A DNA stretch of 64,000 nt from Ctena decussata (lineage: Eukaryota > Mollusca > Bivalvia > Lucinida > Lucinidae). The notes beneath the pieces are model-generated. The model saw only the letters and a program-made list of their open reading frames with translations. It was not told the DNA's origin and did no database searches. The position numbers and the translations under genes are program-made. This document shows, piece by piece, positions 1-11,121 of the stretch (position 1 is the stretch's first letter; the number at the start of each line of letters is the position of its first letter). The stretch lies in contig OZ022499.1 in assembly GCA_963989385.1 (NCBI GenBank), forward strand, positions 50,581,757 through 50,645,756, in the 5' to 3' direction.

Positions 1-72
1 TAATCTTTCAAATTCATCATCAGCTCTTCCTTTGTCATGTAAACTCTTTGGCAAAATATGCCTGAAATACAA

Positions 73-245
73 AATTTTACTTAAGAAATAAATTTCATTT
101 TTCAGATGTTCATGGAAGTATGAACACAATGGGTCATGTGCAAAGTAAGTGACACCGAAGGGCGTTCACCTTAACTTTGCAAATGATCCTTTGTGTTCAT
201 ACTTCTATGATCTTTGGAAAAATGAAATCTGTCTCTTAAAATTAC
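73..245. repeat. Palindromic MITE-like hairpin
   Basis: Two arms of roughly 75 bases are inverted copies of each other: the left arm holds ATTTCATTTTTC and GAAGTATGAACACA, and the right arm holds the reverse complements. A short spacer around 152-165 separates them. This fits a foldback MITE. The rest of 1-546 shows nothing else I can name; no exon was recognised. Confidence 0.7.
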
Positions 246-546
246 ATTGAATTTTGAAATTATTTTGTGCAGCATTTTTGAGTTTTAAGAGCAACATTTG
301 TAAAATATACGACGAAAAGCTGTCACTAACCAACAGGTAAGCTGCTTACATTAAATGGCCATTACCATGACGTGACGTCAAATAGAAGGTTACCACAGCC
401 AATGGCATCAATTGTTTACATGTGACGTTGCATATCAACGCTGTTGCGTGACCAAAATTTGCTGAAATAGGTTCATCTAAGGAAAATCAAATGGAATTTA
501 ATTATATAAGAATAATGCCCAAATAGGTCCCTACTAACATCAACAA

Positions 547-2646
547 ACAAGAGGGCCATGATGGCCCTGGATCGCTCACCTGAGTATCCTGTGAACCTAA
601 CCTCAGAGACATCCATATGACCGATAGACAGAGTTTCACAAAGATTTAATGGAAAATGAACCCTTTATTGTGTACCTAAGGTTTTTTTAAGATTTAACCT
701 AATGACCTAGATTTTGACCCCACATGACCCAGTTTCAAACCTGGTCTAGATTTCTTGGATATGAACATTCTGACAGAGTTATCAAAACTGTGCCCTCTAG
801 AGTGTACACAATGCTTTTCTGAGGTTTAACCTAGTGACCTACTTTTTGACCCAACATGACCAAGTTGCACCCTTGGTCCAGATTTGTTGAAGACAAACAT
901 TCTGACAAAGCCCTATGAAGATTAGAACAAAACTGTGTCCTCTAAAGCGTTCACACTGTTTTTCTAAGAACTGACCTAGTGACCTAGTTTTTGACCTGAC
1001 ATGGCCCAGTTCCAAATCTGGTATAGATTTCATGAAAATAAACATTCTGACAAGGTTTCACGTAGATTGGATCATAACTGTGCCTTCTTGAGTGTACACA
1101 AGGTTTTTCTAAGATTTGACCTAGTGACCTAGTTTTTGACCCCACAAGACTCAGATTCAAATTTGGCCTAGATTTTATATAAATAAACATTCTGACAAAG
1201 TTTCATGAAGATTGGATCATAACTGTGCCCTCTAGAGTGTGCACAAGGTTTTTCTAAGATTTGACCCAGTGACCTAGTTTTTGACCCCATATGACCCAGT
1301 TTCAAAGATGGTCTAGATTTCATTTAGATAAACATTCTGACAAAGTTTCATGATGATTGGATCATAACTGTGTCCTCAGTGTCATTCTAAGATGTATTTC
1401 TATTTTTAGCTCTGGCGGCAATTTTGTTCAGCGGAGTGGAACCGTTTAAGCAATTTTTGTTCAGGGCTATGAGTAAAACATTTCTGTGAATTTTTTTTTG
1501 AAATCGAGCTATTGGCTTCAGAGACGATGATGTTTAAAGCTTTTTTCTATTTTTAGCTCTGGTGGCCATATTGTTCCGCGGAGCAGAACGGTTTGAGCAA
1601 TTTTGGTAGAGAGTCTCCTAAGGAACATTTCTGTGAAATTATTTCAAAATCGACCAAGCAGTTTTGGAGGAGAAGTTGTTTAAAGGTTTTTCTATTTTTA
1701 GCTCTGGCGGCCATTTTGTTCAGCGGAGCGGAACCGTTTGAGCAATTTTGGTAGAGGGTCTCCTAAGGAATATTTCTGTGAAATTATTTCGAAATCGGCC
1801 CAGCAGTTTTGGAGGAGAAGTCGTTTAAAGGTTTTTCTATTTTTAGCTCTGGCGGCCATATTGTTCAGCGGAGCAGAACCGTTTGAGCAATTTTGGTAGA
1901 GGGTCTTCTAAGAAACATTTCTGTGAAATTATTTCAAAATCGGCCCAGCAGTTTTGGAGGAGAAGTCGTTTAAAGGTTTTCTATTTTTAGCTCTGGCGGC
2001 CATTTTGTTCAGCGGAGCGGAACCGTTTGAGCAATTTTGGTAGAGGGTCTCCTAAGGAATATTTCTGTGAAATTATTTCAAAATCGGCCAAGCAGTTTTG
2101 GAGGAGAAGTCGTTTAAAGGTTTTTCTATTTTTAGCTCTGGCGGCAATATTGTTCAGCGGAGCGGAACTGTTTGAGCAATTTTGGTAGAGGGTCTTCTAA
2201 GAAACATTTCTGTGAAATTATTTCAAAATCGGCCCAGCAGTTTTGGAGGAGTTGTTTAAAGGTTTTTCTATTTTTAGCTCTGGCGGCCATTTTGTTCAGC
2301 GGAGCGGAACCGTTTGAGCAATTTTGGTAGAGGGTCTCCTAAGGAACATTTCTGTGAAATTATTTCAAAATCGGCCCAGCAGTTTTGGAGGAGAAGTTGT
2401 TTAAAGGTTTTTCTATTTTTAGCTCTGGCGGCCATATTGTTCACTGGAGCGGAACCATTTGAGCAATTTTGGTAGGGAGTCCCCTAAGGAACATTTCTGT
2501 GAAATTATTTTGAAATCCTTCCAGCAGTTTTGGAGAAGAAGTCGTTTAAAGCAAAAGTTGACGCTGGACGACGGACGCCGGACGACGGACAAAGACCGAT
2601 CACGATACCTCACCTTGAGCACTTCGTGCTCAGGTGAGCTAAAAAG
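547..2646 (+). mobile_element. Non-autonomous tandem-repeat element (Helentron-associated / Pearl-like)
   Basis: The element opens with ACAAGAGGGCCATGATGGCC and GCTCACCTGAG and closes with the inverted GCTCAGGTGAGC, i.e. subterminal inverted repeats. The interior has two different tandem arrays. At 690-1390 there are about five copies of a roughly 133-146 bp monomer containing GACCTAGTGACCTAG. At 1401-2560 there are about eight copies of a roughly 145 bp monomer starting TATTTTTAGCTCTGGCGGCC. The 3' end has a GGACGACGGACG microsatellite and a stem-loop (GAGCAC-TTC-GTGCTC) followed by CTAA. No protein is encoded. Subterminal repeats, central monomers, a microsatellite and a 3' stem-loop match HINE/DINE-1-type and bivalve Pearl-type elements. 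Confidence 0.75.
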
Positions 2647-2925
2647 AGACTGAAATTGCAAATAAAATATTTTTGGCATAATTACATGTACATTGAAAAC
2701 CTAAATCTAAACTGAACAAAAACAACAAGAAGCTCACAGAATGCTATGTTGCACCTGCACTGCACTTCCACAGTAGCAGAGATTAAAGTGAGAAGGATGT
2801 GTGGGAAGGTTTGATGAATTCATGCATACAATGATAAAAATAGAGAAAACTTGACTTGGATGGATGCAATTCAGGCTGTAAACTTCCCCATGTCAACGAA
2901 GTGGATGATGTAAAAAAATTCTAGA

Positions 2926-3330
2926 GACAAAAAAGCATTTAATAGGGTTAAGGTTACATAAATAGCAGAATGCCATAAGGCCATTCAAAGAAGAAACTTT
3001 ATACAATATTTGATGATTGAAGGCACTGAAAGACTTAAATGCTAGGGCCGACTTAATTTTGGGCGTAAAATTTTTGAAGTCAGCAGAGCATAAAATATAG
3101 GTCAAGGGTAGAAATAAGTGCAACATCCCTGGAGATCATTCTAAGAAGCAACTTCAGGCCAGATTTGATAACAATAGTCAATGTTGTTAAAGAGTACATA
3201 AGTAACAGACTTGCTAGGGTTGACATAAATTTGGACATAAAACTTTACAAAATCAGTACAGCTTAAAATATAGATCAAGGGTAAAAATAAGTGCAACAAC
3301 CCTTGAGACCATTGTAGGGAGAAACTAAAT
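2926..3330. repeat. Two diverged ~175 bp tandem monomers
   Basis: The segment around 3032-3130 ('ctagggccgactta...caagggtagaaataagtgcaac') recurs in diverged form about 175 bases later ('ctagggttgacata...caagggtaaaaataagtgcaac'). Open frames here merely translate the repeat. Nothing else was recognised between 2647 and 3834. Confidence 0.6.
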
Positions 3331-3834
3331 GACAGGTTTGATAACTTGTAGGTATCACAGTTAGACAGAAATAGACTTGAATGGGATGGATAACACACAG
3401 ATGGACAAAGGAATGACTGATGAGCTGAGGAAATGGAAAATCACTCCTATACTGCACCTTGTCAAAGCAGGTGTGACAAAAATTAACTCAAGGCCTCAGC
3501 GCTCCAGACATTTACCAGGTTTCTTCACAATAATACAGAGGTAGTGCTTGGTACTTATCCATAAAATGTCAGCTGATAAAACTAATTTGATGCACATAGC
3601 TGTATGTGAAAAAATAATATCAAGACATGCCTGTGTACAAGAAATCTTTTGACTATCAAATAACATTTTGCCACCCAAGCTGATGCCCAGGTGATTGCAA
3701 TACATATACTCAAACAGACCTTCCTTCATAAAGCTGCATTTTCTGGTAGAAACAGGTAACAGAAATATTAAGAAAAGAGAAATCTTATTTCTGTTTAACT
3801 GATTTCTGAAAAAAAAAAAGATGAGTATCAAAAC

Positions 3835-3950
3835 AAGTGTATACCAAACTCCAAGCCTGATTTCTGGACTGACTTGAAGATAAAAATTTCTTGTCTCCCC
3901 TAGGCCAAGTAGCTCTGGCTCTGTAAAGTCTATAAATGGTGGCCATCTCA
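3835..3950 (-). CDS. ABHD12: ABHD12-like lysophospholipase, internal exon
   Basis: The conceptual peptide contains RWPPFIDFTEPELLGL, ETRNFYLQ and IRLGVWYTL. This matches the segment of vertebrate ABHD12 that precedes the alpha/beta-hydrolase core (FIDL..P...GL..T.NYYL......IGVWHTV). ABHD12 is a membrane-anchored serine hydrolase acting on lysophosphatidylserine and related lipids; the catalytic Ser-Asp-His lie in later exons, presumably beyond the left edge of the window. The 5' boundary is a good acceptor (TATTATTTCAG, ending at 3951). The 3' boundary is less certain: the GT at 3834-3833 keeps frame but is a weak donor. The exon begins in the phase left by the exon at 9229-9337, and joined in frame the two reproduce the family's order FLN..R.P.FID. 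Identification rests on remembered family sequence. Confidence 0.75.
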
Positions 3951-4039
3951 CTGAAATAATATATGATACATTATTAGCAAAAGCATGCATAGCCAAAATA
4001 TTTTTGAACACCAAAGAAAATAATAGCTTGTGAGTGACC

Positions 4040-4250
4040 CAGCACTCCAGATAAGTAAGGTAAGGCTTTTTAAGGATAAATTCTGAGATATCTTTTTTTC
4101 CCCTTATTTCTCAATGAAAACATATGTTGTGACCCCAACTTGGCAAGATGGTTCTAATATGAGGTCACAACATATATTTTCACTCAAATGTTCAGAGAAT
4201 TATCCCTAAATTATCCAAAATTACCCCTTCCTACCGTATCTGGAGCACCG
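4040..4250. repeat. Palindromic MITE family A, full copy
   Basis: Ends are CACTCCAGATAAG and the inverted TATCTGGAGC. The core is the long inverted repeat GTTGTGACC...GGTTCTAAT/ATGAGGTCACAAC. Inner arms carry GGATAAATTCTGAGATA and AATTATCCCTAAATTATC. This family recurs at least fifteen times in the window. Confidence 0.8.
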
Positions 4251-4305
4251 ATTATGACCACTGGTGCATGCTAATATTTTCAGAGCTTGAAGTATGACAA
4301 AAATA

Positions 4306-4547
4306 CATGAGCCATGACACGACAAAACTAACAAAGTGGCATGTGCGCCCAGCGAAGACTTAGGTCAGCCTGGGTCTCCGCCCGGTCTGATCAGAGTCTT
4401 TGCTGTCCACATGGAGGTAGCATAGACCGTAAGCTACCCTTTAAGCACACAGCAAAGACTCTGATGAGACCGGATGGCTGTCCAGGCTGATCTGAGTCTT
4501 CGCTAGGCGTACATCCACTATATTGGTTTTCTCTCATCACAGCTCAC
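4306..4547. repeat. MITE family B copy
   Basis: Termini are ATGAGCCATGACACGACAAA and the inverted TTTTCTCTCATCACAGCTCA. Inner arms contain GCGCCCAGCGAAGACT and GAGTCTTCGCTAGGCG, and 'agcaaagactctgat' is repeated in both orientations. Better-preserved relatives lie at 31422-31667 and 29229-29462. Confidence 0.75.
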
Positions 4548-4564
4548 ATCTTATTGATGCATGC

Positions 4565-4645
4565 TGAACTCCACACAAGGTGGGGTTTTGAGGATAATTC
4601 TGAGATAACTTTTTTGTTTCTCCATAAAAAGGAATGTTGTGACTG
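4565..4645. repeat. MITE family A, left half only
   Basis: AACTCCACACAAGGTGGGGTTTTGAGGATAATTC followed by TTTCTCCATAAAA and ATGTTGTGAC is the left arm of family A. No right arm follows, so it is a truncated copy. Confidence 0.6.
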
Positions 4646-4731
4646 TTAGGTTGTACAATGGCTCTTCCTGTACTTTGGTACAGCAAGCCGAAAATAAACA
4701 ATGTTACTTTGATGACTGCGTGTTCATACGT

Positions 4732-5845
4732 CTCCCGGATCATCCGGGAGTCTCCCGGAAATGAAGCCAATCTCCCGCGCTCCCGGAAAGTCTTCAGAAT
4801 CTCCCGGATGCTGAGTTTTCCTATCATAGTTTTTCTGATAGCCCCTTTTCCAACGTCATGCCCTTTGCCCCCGCCAGTAAGGAGATATCCACATGTGTAT
4901 TCACAGCATCAAATATTGTTTTGACTGTGCAATAAACAAACACATCATGTCTGTTGACATTAATCCCGTTATTCAGGTCACTAATAAACTCACTGACCCG
5001 TGAAAACACCTGGCTGTATTTTACACCTGACTGTGTTTTACCGACGAAATGTGTCAGAAAGATGTCACGTGAAAAGGAGCCGGTAGGCCTGCTTTACAAC
5101 TACACAAAATAAGCATGCACAATACAGTCAAAGACTCTAGTTTTCACTGCTTAGATTCCCTTAGACTCATAGACAGTAGATGCAAAACTCTGTTTAGACT
5201 GCACAGAGTTTAGACGGCACAGAGGTGCAGGCTGATCGGTGTCTTCACTTGTCGCTCTTTCCGTAAGGTATTTTTTCCCCTAAGTGTGCATATTATATCG
5301 GAGGAACTCTGATAATTTAAGTTGTAAAACTTACGCATGAAAGTTTTGATATTTCTGTCTGGTACATGGGTAGTTTTGTGTCAGAAACAGAATTTGAACA
5401 TTGTTGTATACACTTTTGATAGTTTTAGTAGCTCTGAGTTCCTTTAAACAAAACTTATTTGGTTATGAAAGAAGTTAAGTAGATATCTGAAATAGTAATT
5501 TCAAGGGAGACAAATCTGTATGACATATCAAGTATAAGCTTTTGCAAAAGCTAGATTCTGTGCAAGACAGATACCAAAATAATGATATAAATAACAGTAA
5601 TATAATAATAAATAAATAATAATTAAAGAAGGGAGGTATTGAGGAAAGCGGGGGGAGGGGGGGGAGGGGACTCAAAAAGTTCACTAAACAAACTATACTA
5701 TAGTTCATGTTTATTTTAAAATCAGAAAAAAAATACAGTAAACTACGTGAAACGACGCGTCAAAGTTGCCATCAAAAAAGTCTCCCTGATGGATATCTCA
5801 ATCTCCCTGAAATGAAATCCAAATCTCCCACATGGTCATCAGGAC
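4732..5845. mobile_element. Possible element bounded by TCTCCC-rich direct repeats
   Basis: At 4732-4812 the phrase TCTCCCGGAAATGAAGCC recurs amid several TCTCCCGGAT units. At 5775-5840 a diverged copy (CTCCCTGAAATGAAATCC with flanking TCTCCC units) appears in the same orientation. The pair could be the two ends of one 1.1 kb element, because another element here (29597-31183) also has clusters of short direct repeats inside both ends. Clear inverted termini or a target duplication were not found. The interior holds AT-rich (5575-5630) and G-rich (5650-5672) low-complexity DNA. Confidence 0.3.
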
Positions 5846-6017
5846 CTCATCACATGTATGCGTGTTTATCAAAATAAAGGCAGCAGGCCATGTCATGTCA
5901 GCTTGTATAATGCCTTGAATTTTCTGGAGACAAAGAAATTACAGTCAAACCTGTCATACTTAAAGATGTCATTCTATTAAGGGAGGGCCTGTCTTTAGCA
6001 GCCATCTTTTTAGCATC

Positions 6018-6180
6018 AAAGAAACAGTGGTGGTTTAGTGGTTACCACGTTAGGCCACCACTATGGGAGATGCAGGTTTGATTCCTTACTCCTCCAGTCT
6101 TTCACCAATTTCCCTGTCTCAGTGTGACCTACCTGTTGCAGGGATTTTAAACCCAATTTCATTCACTCACTCTCTTTTAG
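6018..6180 (+). repeat. tRNA-derived SINE, degenerate
   Basis: GTGGTTTAGTGGTTACCAC resembles a pol III A box, and GGTTTGATTCC, about 40 bases on, matches the B box. The body is unlike a tRNA, so this is a SINE head rather than a tRNA gene. The 3' limit is uncertain; a tandem-repeat element starts at about 6194. Confidence 0.55.
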
Positions 6181-6193
6181 CATCCCTTGAACC

Positions 6194-8666
6194 AACAAGA
6201 GCTTTGCAAGCGGCGCATAATACACCCGTTTCACTGTTTCAGTGTCATGAAGGAGTTACGGAATGAACAACATTGTTAAAAGAAGGATGTACAGGCAGTA
6301 AAACAGGGGAAACAACTCTGTAATTAATGACTGCAATGTTATTAAAACATCTAACACATCAAATACTATAAGTATGCCAAAAATCAGCCACAAGGATGAA
6401 CCAGCTCAGAAGTTGAGAAACGCCAAAGTCAAACAAGGGAAATAATTCATAAACTAAGTAAACAAGAGTACCATTCTTAGTCATAATACATTTCCTTGAT
6501 ACTATACACATCACCATAAAGTTTGTCAAAATATTTCCAACGGTTAAGGAGTTACAGAGTAAAACTGAAATTGATGCAAGGGCGGATAATTCAGAAGTAA
6601 GCCAGAGTTGTGGTTCATGCTCATGATATACTGCCCCGTTATTATACACATTCCTACAAAGTTTCATTAACATATTTCAAAGGGTTATGGAGATACGGAG
6701 TGAATGGGGGAATGGGGCTAGCCTACAAAACTAATCAAAGGGAGGTTACTCCAAAATTAAGGAAGGGGAAACAACCATTCTTATATGTGACACTCTGTCT
6801 TGTGATCATGCACACTGCTATAAAGTTTCATCAAGATATTCAAAATGGTTACTAAGTTATTGAATGCACAAGATTAGTATACACGAAAATAGCCCACAAA
6901 ATCTAATCAAAGGGATGCAACTCCAAAACGAAGAAAGGGAGAGCAACCACTGTCATAGGCGACATATCGTTAAAGCCCCATAGACATTGCTATGAAGTTT
7001 CATCAAGATATCCCAAACGGTTATCTAGTTATGGCGCGCACAAGACTAGTAGGGTAAAAAATAATCAAAGGGGCATACCGTAATCGCCCCATTTACCGTA
7101 CGGTGCGCTTAACTTTTTCAAAATTGCAACAAAAAGGTGTGTTTAAAATCGTTTCTAATAACCGCACGCTCAGAGCGAAAAAACAACAAACGGCCATTGT
7201 CTACTTAAAAGAGGAAAATCGATACGGTAAATTCTCATCTAGTTCGAACAGTTAATCGGGGTGTTCGAAGTGTCATGAAAATATTTAGTGTTCGAACTAT
7301 TTGAATTGCCAATTTCCGGGAGAAAAACAATCTCATGTCATGTCGCAAATTATATCTCATACCTCTCCGTATTTATGCATGTATTTCATTCTCTTCATCC
7401 TTCTTCAATATTCCAAATAAATATTCCGAAAGAAAGGAAAGTATTTCAACACATTTACGATGGCCTAATATGTGATTGTTTTTCAAACACGTCAGGTAAG
7501 TTTGTCAGTGCTCTGGCTATTCATTCACAAGGGGTCTGCTTTAAATTCACGGGCTTCTATTTATAACCCACACAGTCTAATTCTGGAAGATGCGGTCCTT
7601 TTGATCTTCCCTATTTCTGTCTGTCCTATATCACGTCCAAGGGTGCAGAAATATTGGCAACCTATCATGAGAAAGGTACCGTATTACATGTGCAAACAGC
7701 AAAGCCTTAGACCAGTCTGCGCATCTTCAAACAATTATTTTGCAAACTATCGGCGAATCCTGGAGATTTGCTAGACTGGTCAACGTTCGCAAATGCACTG
7801 TATGATGCGGGTGTTTGCTGATTGGATGTGTCCTGAGGCCTACGGGCCAGCTATGTCAATGATAAACCTATCCTATGGTTACCGCGAACTTTGTTTAAAT
7901 GCACAGACCATGCCTATGCGCAGGCTGGTCGCTTCGTTCAGTTTGCGCATGTATTCAGATTGACACAAGAGTTTGTCGTTATGACAATTTGTTTCTTTTG
8001 CAACCCCGGTTTCTCATCTGTCGTTCGTGTATCTTTCCCAAACGCACTTTGGCGCATGTGCACATTATCGCGATATACGCCAAGAATTGCTCTGAGAAAT
8101 GGCGCCTTTTCGCATGTACGAAAGGCAAAGACTCAGTTCAGCCTGCGCACCCCCGCAACCTCATAACTTCGTAGCTCGATCCTTCTCGGATCAACATGTA
8201 CATTCCCATTGTTGATACAGACAGAGAATACGCTAATCAGACGGCGCAGATGTGTAAGCTTATCGGAGTCCGCTGTTCGCACTCGTACACATCATAACAC
8301 TTCAGCCAACTCCGTAAATATCGGCGAGGATGCCCGATTGACATTTAGACCGATAGAGTTGCTCTCTTCGCACATTGCGTCGGGAAAACAAAACTGAAAA
8401 AAACTGTCGCTGTTGAAACAGTAATGGTAAGTTGAACTTGATGCGTTTTGTGAGTTTCAAAGGGAAAACGCAGTGTGCGCTTGTGATTTTTTTTCCGGAA
8501 ATGGCCTTGGTGTGCGGTTATAGGGGCATGTGCGGTAAATGGGGCGATTACGGTAACTTGAAAACTAAGAAAGGGGGAGCAACCATTACTGTACGCGGCA
8601 CTTTGCCCCATCCTAATAAATTTGCCTACAAAATTTCATGAAGATATGAAAACGGGGGTATGAAAA
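6194..8666 (+). mobile_element. Tandem-repeat element (GCGCATAATACGCCCG type), interrupted
   Basis: The 5' end ACAAGAGCTTTGCAAGCGGC with GCATAATACACCCGTTT matches intact relatives at 21296 and 62425. The body (6194-7077, resuming 8556-8666) is made of diverged ~155 bp monomers with the phrases AGCAACCATTCTTATA and TTTCATCAAGATATTC. The 3' end AAAACGGGGGTATG is a decayed form of the terminal hairpin seen at 22260. A TA-flanked transposon (7078-8553) splits it. No coding capacity. Confidence 0.7.
7078..8553. mobile_element. 1.48 kb TIR element with TA target duplication
   Basis: The ends are perfect 21 bp inverted repeats: the left end begins CCGTAATCGCCCCATTTACC and the right end is its reverse complement. 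TA dinucleotides flank both (7076-7077 and 8554-8555), and removing the insert restores the monomer phrase of the host repeat. TA duplication suggests Tc1/mariner-superfamily mobilisation. No transposase frame is visible. The interior (7700-8400) is richer in CpG and G+C than its surroundings and contains several short overlapping open frames with no recognised product, so it may be a captured host fragment. Confidence 0.8.
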
Positions 8667-8997
8667 AAAAAAAGAAAACAGTGCAGAGTGAAAATGAGCA
8701 TGTGCTAAGGGGTCACGTGTCTAGAACAGCCAATTTTGTATGCCCCATTAGCAGGTTTGACTGTAGATGTACTGACATGTAAAACATATGGAAATTATTT
8801 CTTAGGCATAGACCAAACAAACACTGCAAAGAAACATTTCATTTGCAAAATGAAAACAAAACAAAAAACTTGACACTAAATGAATTTGCAATATTCTGGT
8901 TTTCTATAGACCCCCAAAATAGTGTAATAAAGGGACTGTACTCTTAATTTATGATTATATCTGCCGATCTTGATAGGATACACAAAACTTACATTTT

Positions 8998-9219
8998 TCC
9001 CCATACCCTATTTATTTGATTATAAGACTTTTTGTTTTCTTCCAAAACAACCCTAAAAATCTAGATCTGTCTTACAAGACAGATTTAGATTTTTAGGTTT
9101 GTTTTGGAAGTGGAAAAAAAACACTTCTAACAGAAGAATTAAAAACTGATTTACATATTTCATATCTGGGATAATTCTGGATGTGGAAACACCTGCCTTA
9201 TAGCGAAGTAAATATGATA
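8998..9219. repeat. MITE family D copy beside a splice donor
   Basis: The core AAAATCTAGATCTGTCTTAC/AAGACAGATTTAGATTTTT is a foldback flanked by CCAAAACAACC and GTTTTGGAAG. The outer right end, 'cttatagcgaagtaaatatgata', matches the end of a relative at 48590. The element stops about four bases from the ABHD12-like exon's splice donor (9223-9228). Confidence 0.65.
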
Positions 9220-9228
9220 AATACTTAC

Positions 9229-9337
9229 AATTATTCAGGAAAATGATTTTAGTCTGTATCCACGGATTTGTCTTCACAAACACAGGTATAACTATATACA
9301 TCAGCAGTAGAAATATCACAGAAGCTTTGAGCAATCT
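9229..9337 (-). CDS. ABHD12: ABHD12-like lysophospholipase, membrane-anchor exon
   Basis: Translation from the acceptor gives RLLKASVIFLLLMYIVIPVF, then VKTNPWIQTKIIFLNN. This aligns with the single N-terminal transmembrane segment of ABHD12 and the conserved P.IQ.KLIFLN motif that follows it; the hydrolase domain faces the ER lumen in vertebrates. The exon starts after acceptor TTTCCTTCAG (9338-9340) and ends at a consensus donor GTAAGT (9228-9223), leaving one base that completes a codon with exon 3835-3950. The intron is 5.3 kb and filled with MITEs, a SINE and tandem-repeat elements. The N-terminal exon upstream (above 9340) was not recognised. Confidence 0.8.
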
Positions 9338-9397
9338 CTGAAGGAAACTGAAGCTGCAATGAAAAATTTTGTGTTGTTAATGCAGACATTATCACAC

Positions 9398-9633
9398 CTG
9401 GTTAACTATGTTTTCAAGGATGTTACGAAACGAAAAGGAGCTGTTACAAAAGTTATACACTATAAGGTGAAAAAAAGCTGTTACGAAACGAAAAAGAATC
9501 ATAGTTAACCAAACAACCTGGTAAACAAATTTTGTTTAGCCACAATGACCAGGTCGTTTGGTGACTCTTTTTCGTTTCGTAACAGCTTTTTATCATTTGG
9601 TAACAGCCCTTGTAATATACATAGTTAACCAGG
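9398..9633. repeat. MITE with CCTGGTTAACTATG termini
   Basis: The outer inverted repeats are CCTGGTTAACTATG and CATAGTTAACCAGG. An inner inverted pair is CTGTTACGAAACGAAAAAGA with its complement TCTTTTTCGTTTCGTAACAG. It has no open frame. Nothing recognisable lies between 9634 and 10223. Confidence 0.75.
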
Positions 9634-10223
9634 GGTGTAGGGTGAGTATGAGCCTTGGAGTTGTGCAAGCAGAACAATTATACATGTATTTTAATAAAAC
9701 ATAATTCTATTGATGTTGGGTAGTTTCAACAAGTCCTGCTGCCAGACAAGATAAGTCCCATGACCAAAGAGAACCAAAACAACTACACACACAAAAAACA
9801 ACAGAAAATGTTACAGCATGTAAAAAATGCCTCTAAATGCCCCTCAGAACTGACCTTTGACCACCTGACTGTGCCCTTGATGTAGGGTGGTGCATGACGC
9901 ACACTTGTCAGAATATTACAAGTATCTTGTATATTGTGAGTTATGTGATGCTCTCGTTTGTCTCAGCCTAGGTACAGGGGTCAGATATTTTGATTTATCA
10001 ATGGCTACAGCCTTTATGTGAATTCTGTAAAAGGTTTAGGGGGACTGCTCCCGCCGGACTTCCAGTGTTGGCCACTGCAACTCGTCCAGCATTTCGCCTG
10101 CATGACTTGTGTTTCTCCGATGCCTGTAAGTCCAGTGGGCTACCATCCTCTGTGCCTTCTCAATCTTACAGGAGTGAGTTTTAATGTATAGGTTCTAAAC
10201 TGGCGCTGCATATTCCATTTTGG

Positions 10224-11075
10224 ATGCATAAGCAGTTTATATGCTTCCATGGTTTCTCTGAGTGCCAGTACCAAATTCCGGCAAAGAAAGCTAAGAGTCA
10301 AAATATGATCACCAAAGCCAATATGACACTGGGCTTTGTTCGAAGAAATATTCACACAAAACATAAAAGCATATGCCAAGCAGTTTATAGTACATTAGTC
10401 AGGCCCCAACCAGAGTATGCCTTCCCTGTATAGAGACCATATACACAGACCAATATGAATAAGATCGAGGCTGTCCAGCTCTGGGCAGCACCCTGGGTCA
10501 CACACAACTATTCATCATATAGTTGTGTGGCTCAGATGATCGATACATTCTCTGGGAGGTCTTTAGAACAGAGACATGCTAACAAAAGTCTTATAATGTT
10601 CTATAAAATAGTATATGGTCTAGTTGAGATTTCTTTGCCACCATTTATTCAGCGCCAGGTCAGAATGACCCAGAATATGCATCCATATCATTTCATACAG
10701 ATCCATACATCAACTAACCACTTTAACCCATTGCATTCTGGGTATTTTTGTCGTCTGCTGAAATTGCCCTCTGCATCAAAAATCAAGAATATTTTGACAA
10801 TATTGGTCTAACTAACTCTAGTAGAAATGATGTCTAAGCAGCAAACAGTTTGGATCTCAGATCAGGCCCCATGTTTGTGGGACCTGATCTGGATCCAAAC
10901 TGTTTGCCCAGATATAGGGGTATCCCGAATGGAATGGGTTAAATACTCATTCTTTCCTTTGGCCATTGTGCAGTGGGACAACCTCCCTCCACCGGCTGTC
11001 CTTTCTGATGACCTAACCACATATAGGTCTATCGTCTGCAGTCTACTATGCCATAAATCAGGAATCTTTTTTTAA
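10224..11075 (+). pseudogene. Non-LTR retrotransposon, reverse-transcriptase C-terminal remnant
   Basis: Conceptual fragments TLGFVRRNIHTKHKSICQAV, STLVRPQPEYA, NKIEAVQ and SLEQRRA-like 'SLEQRHANKSLIMFYKIVYG' follow the order seen near the end of CR1/Jockey-group reverse transcriptases (a thumb-like region with LGFLRRN, TLVRP.LEYAS..W.P, KIEAVQRRAARWV). An in-frame stop at 10431-10433 and a MITE insertion at 10722-10943 break it. The reading resumes with AIVQWDNLPPPAV, the usual RDWN.LP motif, and ends near 11075. It is a dead 5'-truncated copy. Confidence 0.7.
10722..10943. repeat. MITE family E copy inside the LINE remnant
   Basis: Termini are TTTAACCCATTGCATTC and the inverted GAATGGAATGGGTTAAA. 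The central hairpin is GCAAACAGTTTGGATC...GATCTGGATCCAAACTGTTTGC. It belongs to the same family as the element hit by the LTR retrovirus at 38185/47726. Confidence 0.8.
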
Positions 11076-11121
11076 ACAACTTTTAAACTTTTACTTCTTT
11101 CTCATACTATTTTACTGTTAA

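Noticed and set aside
1401..2560. CRISPR-like array
   Set aside because: The units are ~145 bp head-to-tail monomers without short repeats and unique spacers, in eukaryotic transposable DNA.
3496..4014. 172-codon minus-strand frame as a complete gene
   Set aside because: Only the middle (3835-3950) resembles a protein; the rest is intron sequence read through on both sides of splice sites.
10840..10916. Rho-independent terminator-like hairpin
   Set aside because: The strong inverted repeat is the centre of a MITE in eukaryotic DNA, not a transcription terminator.
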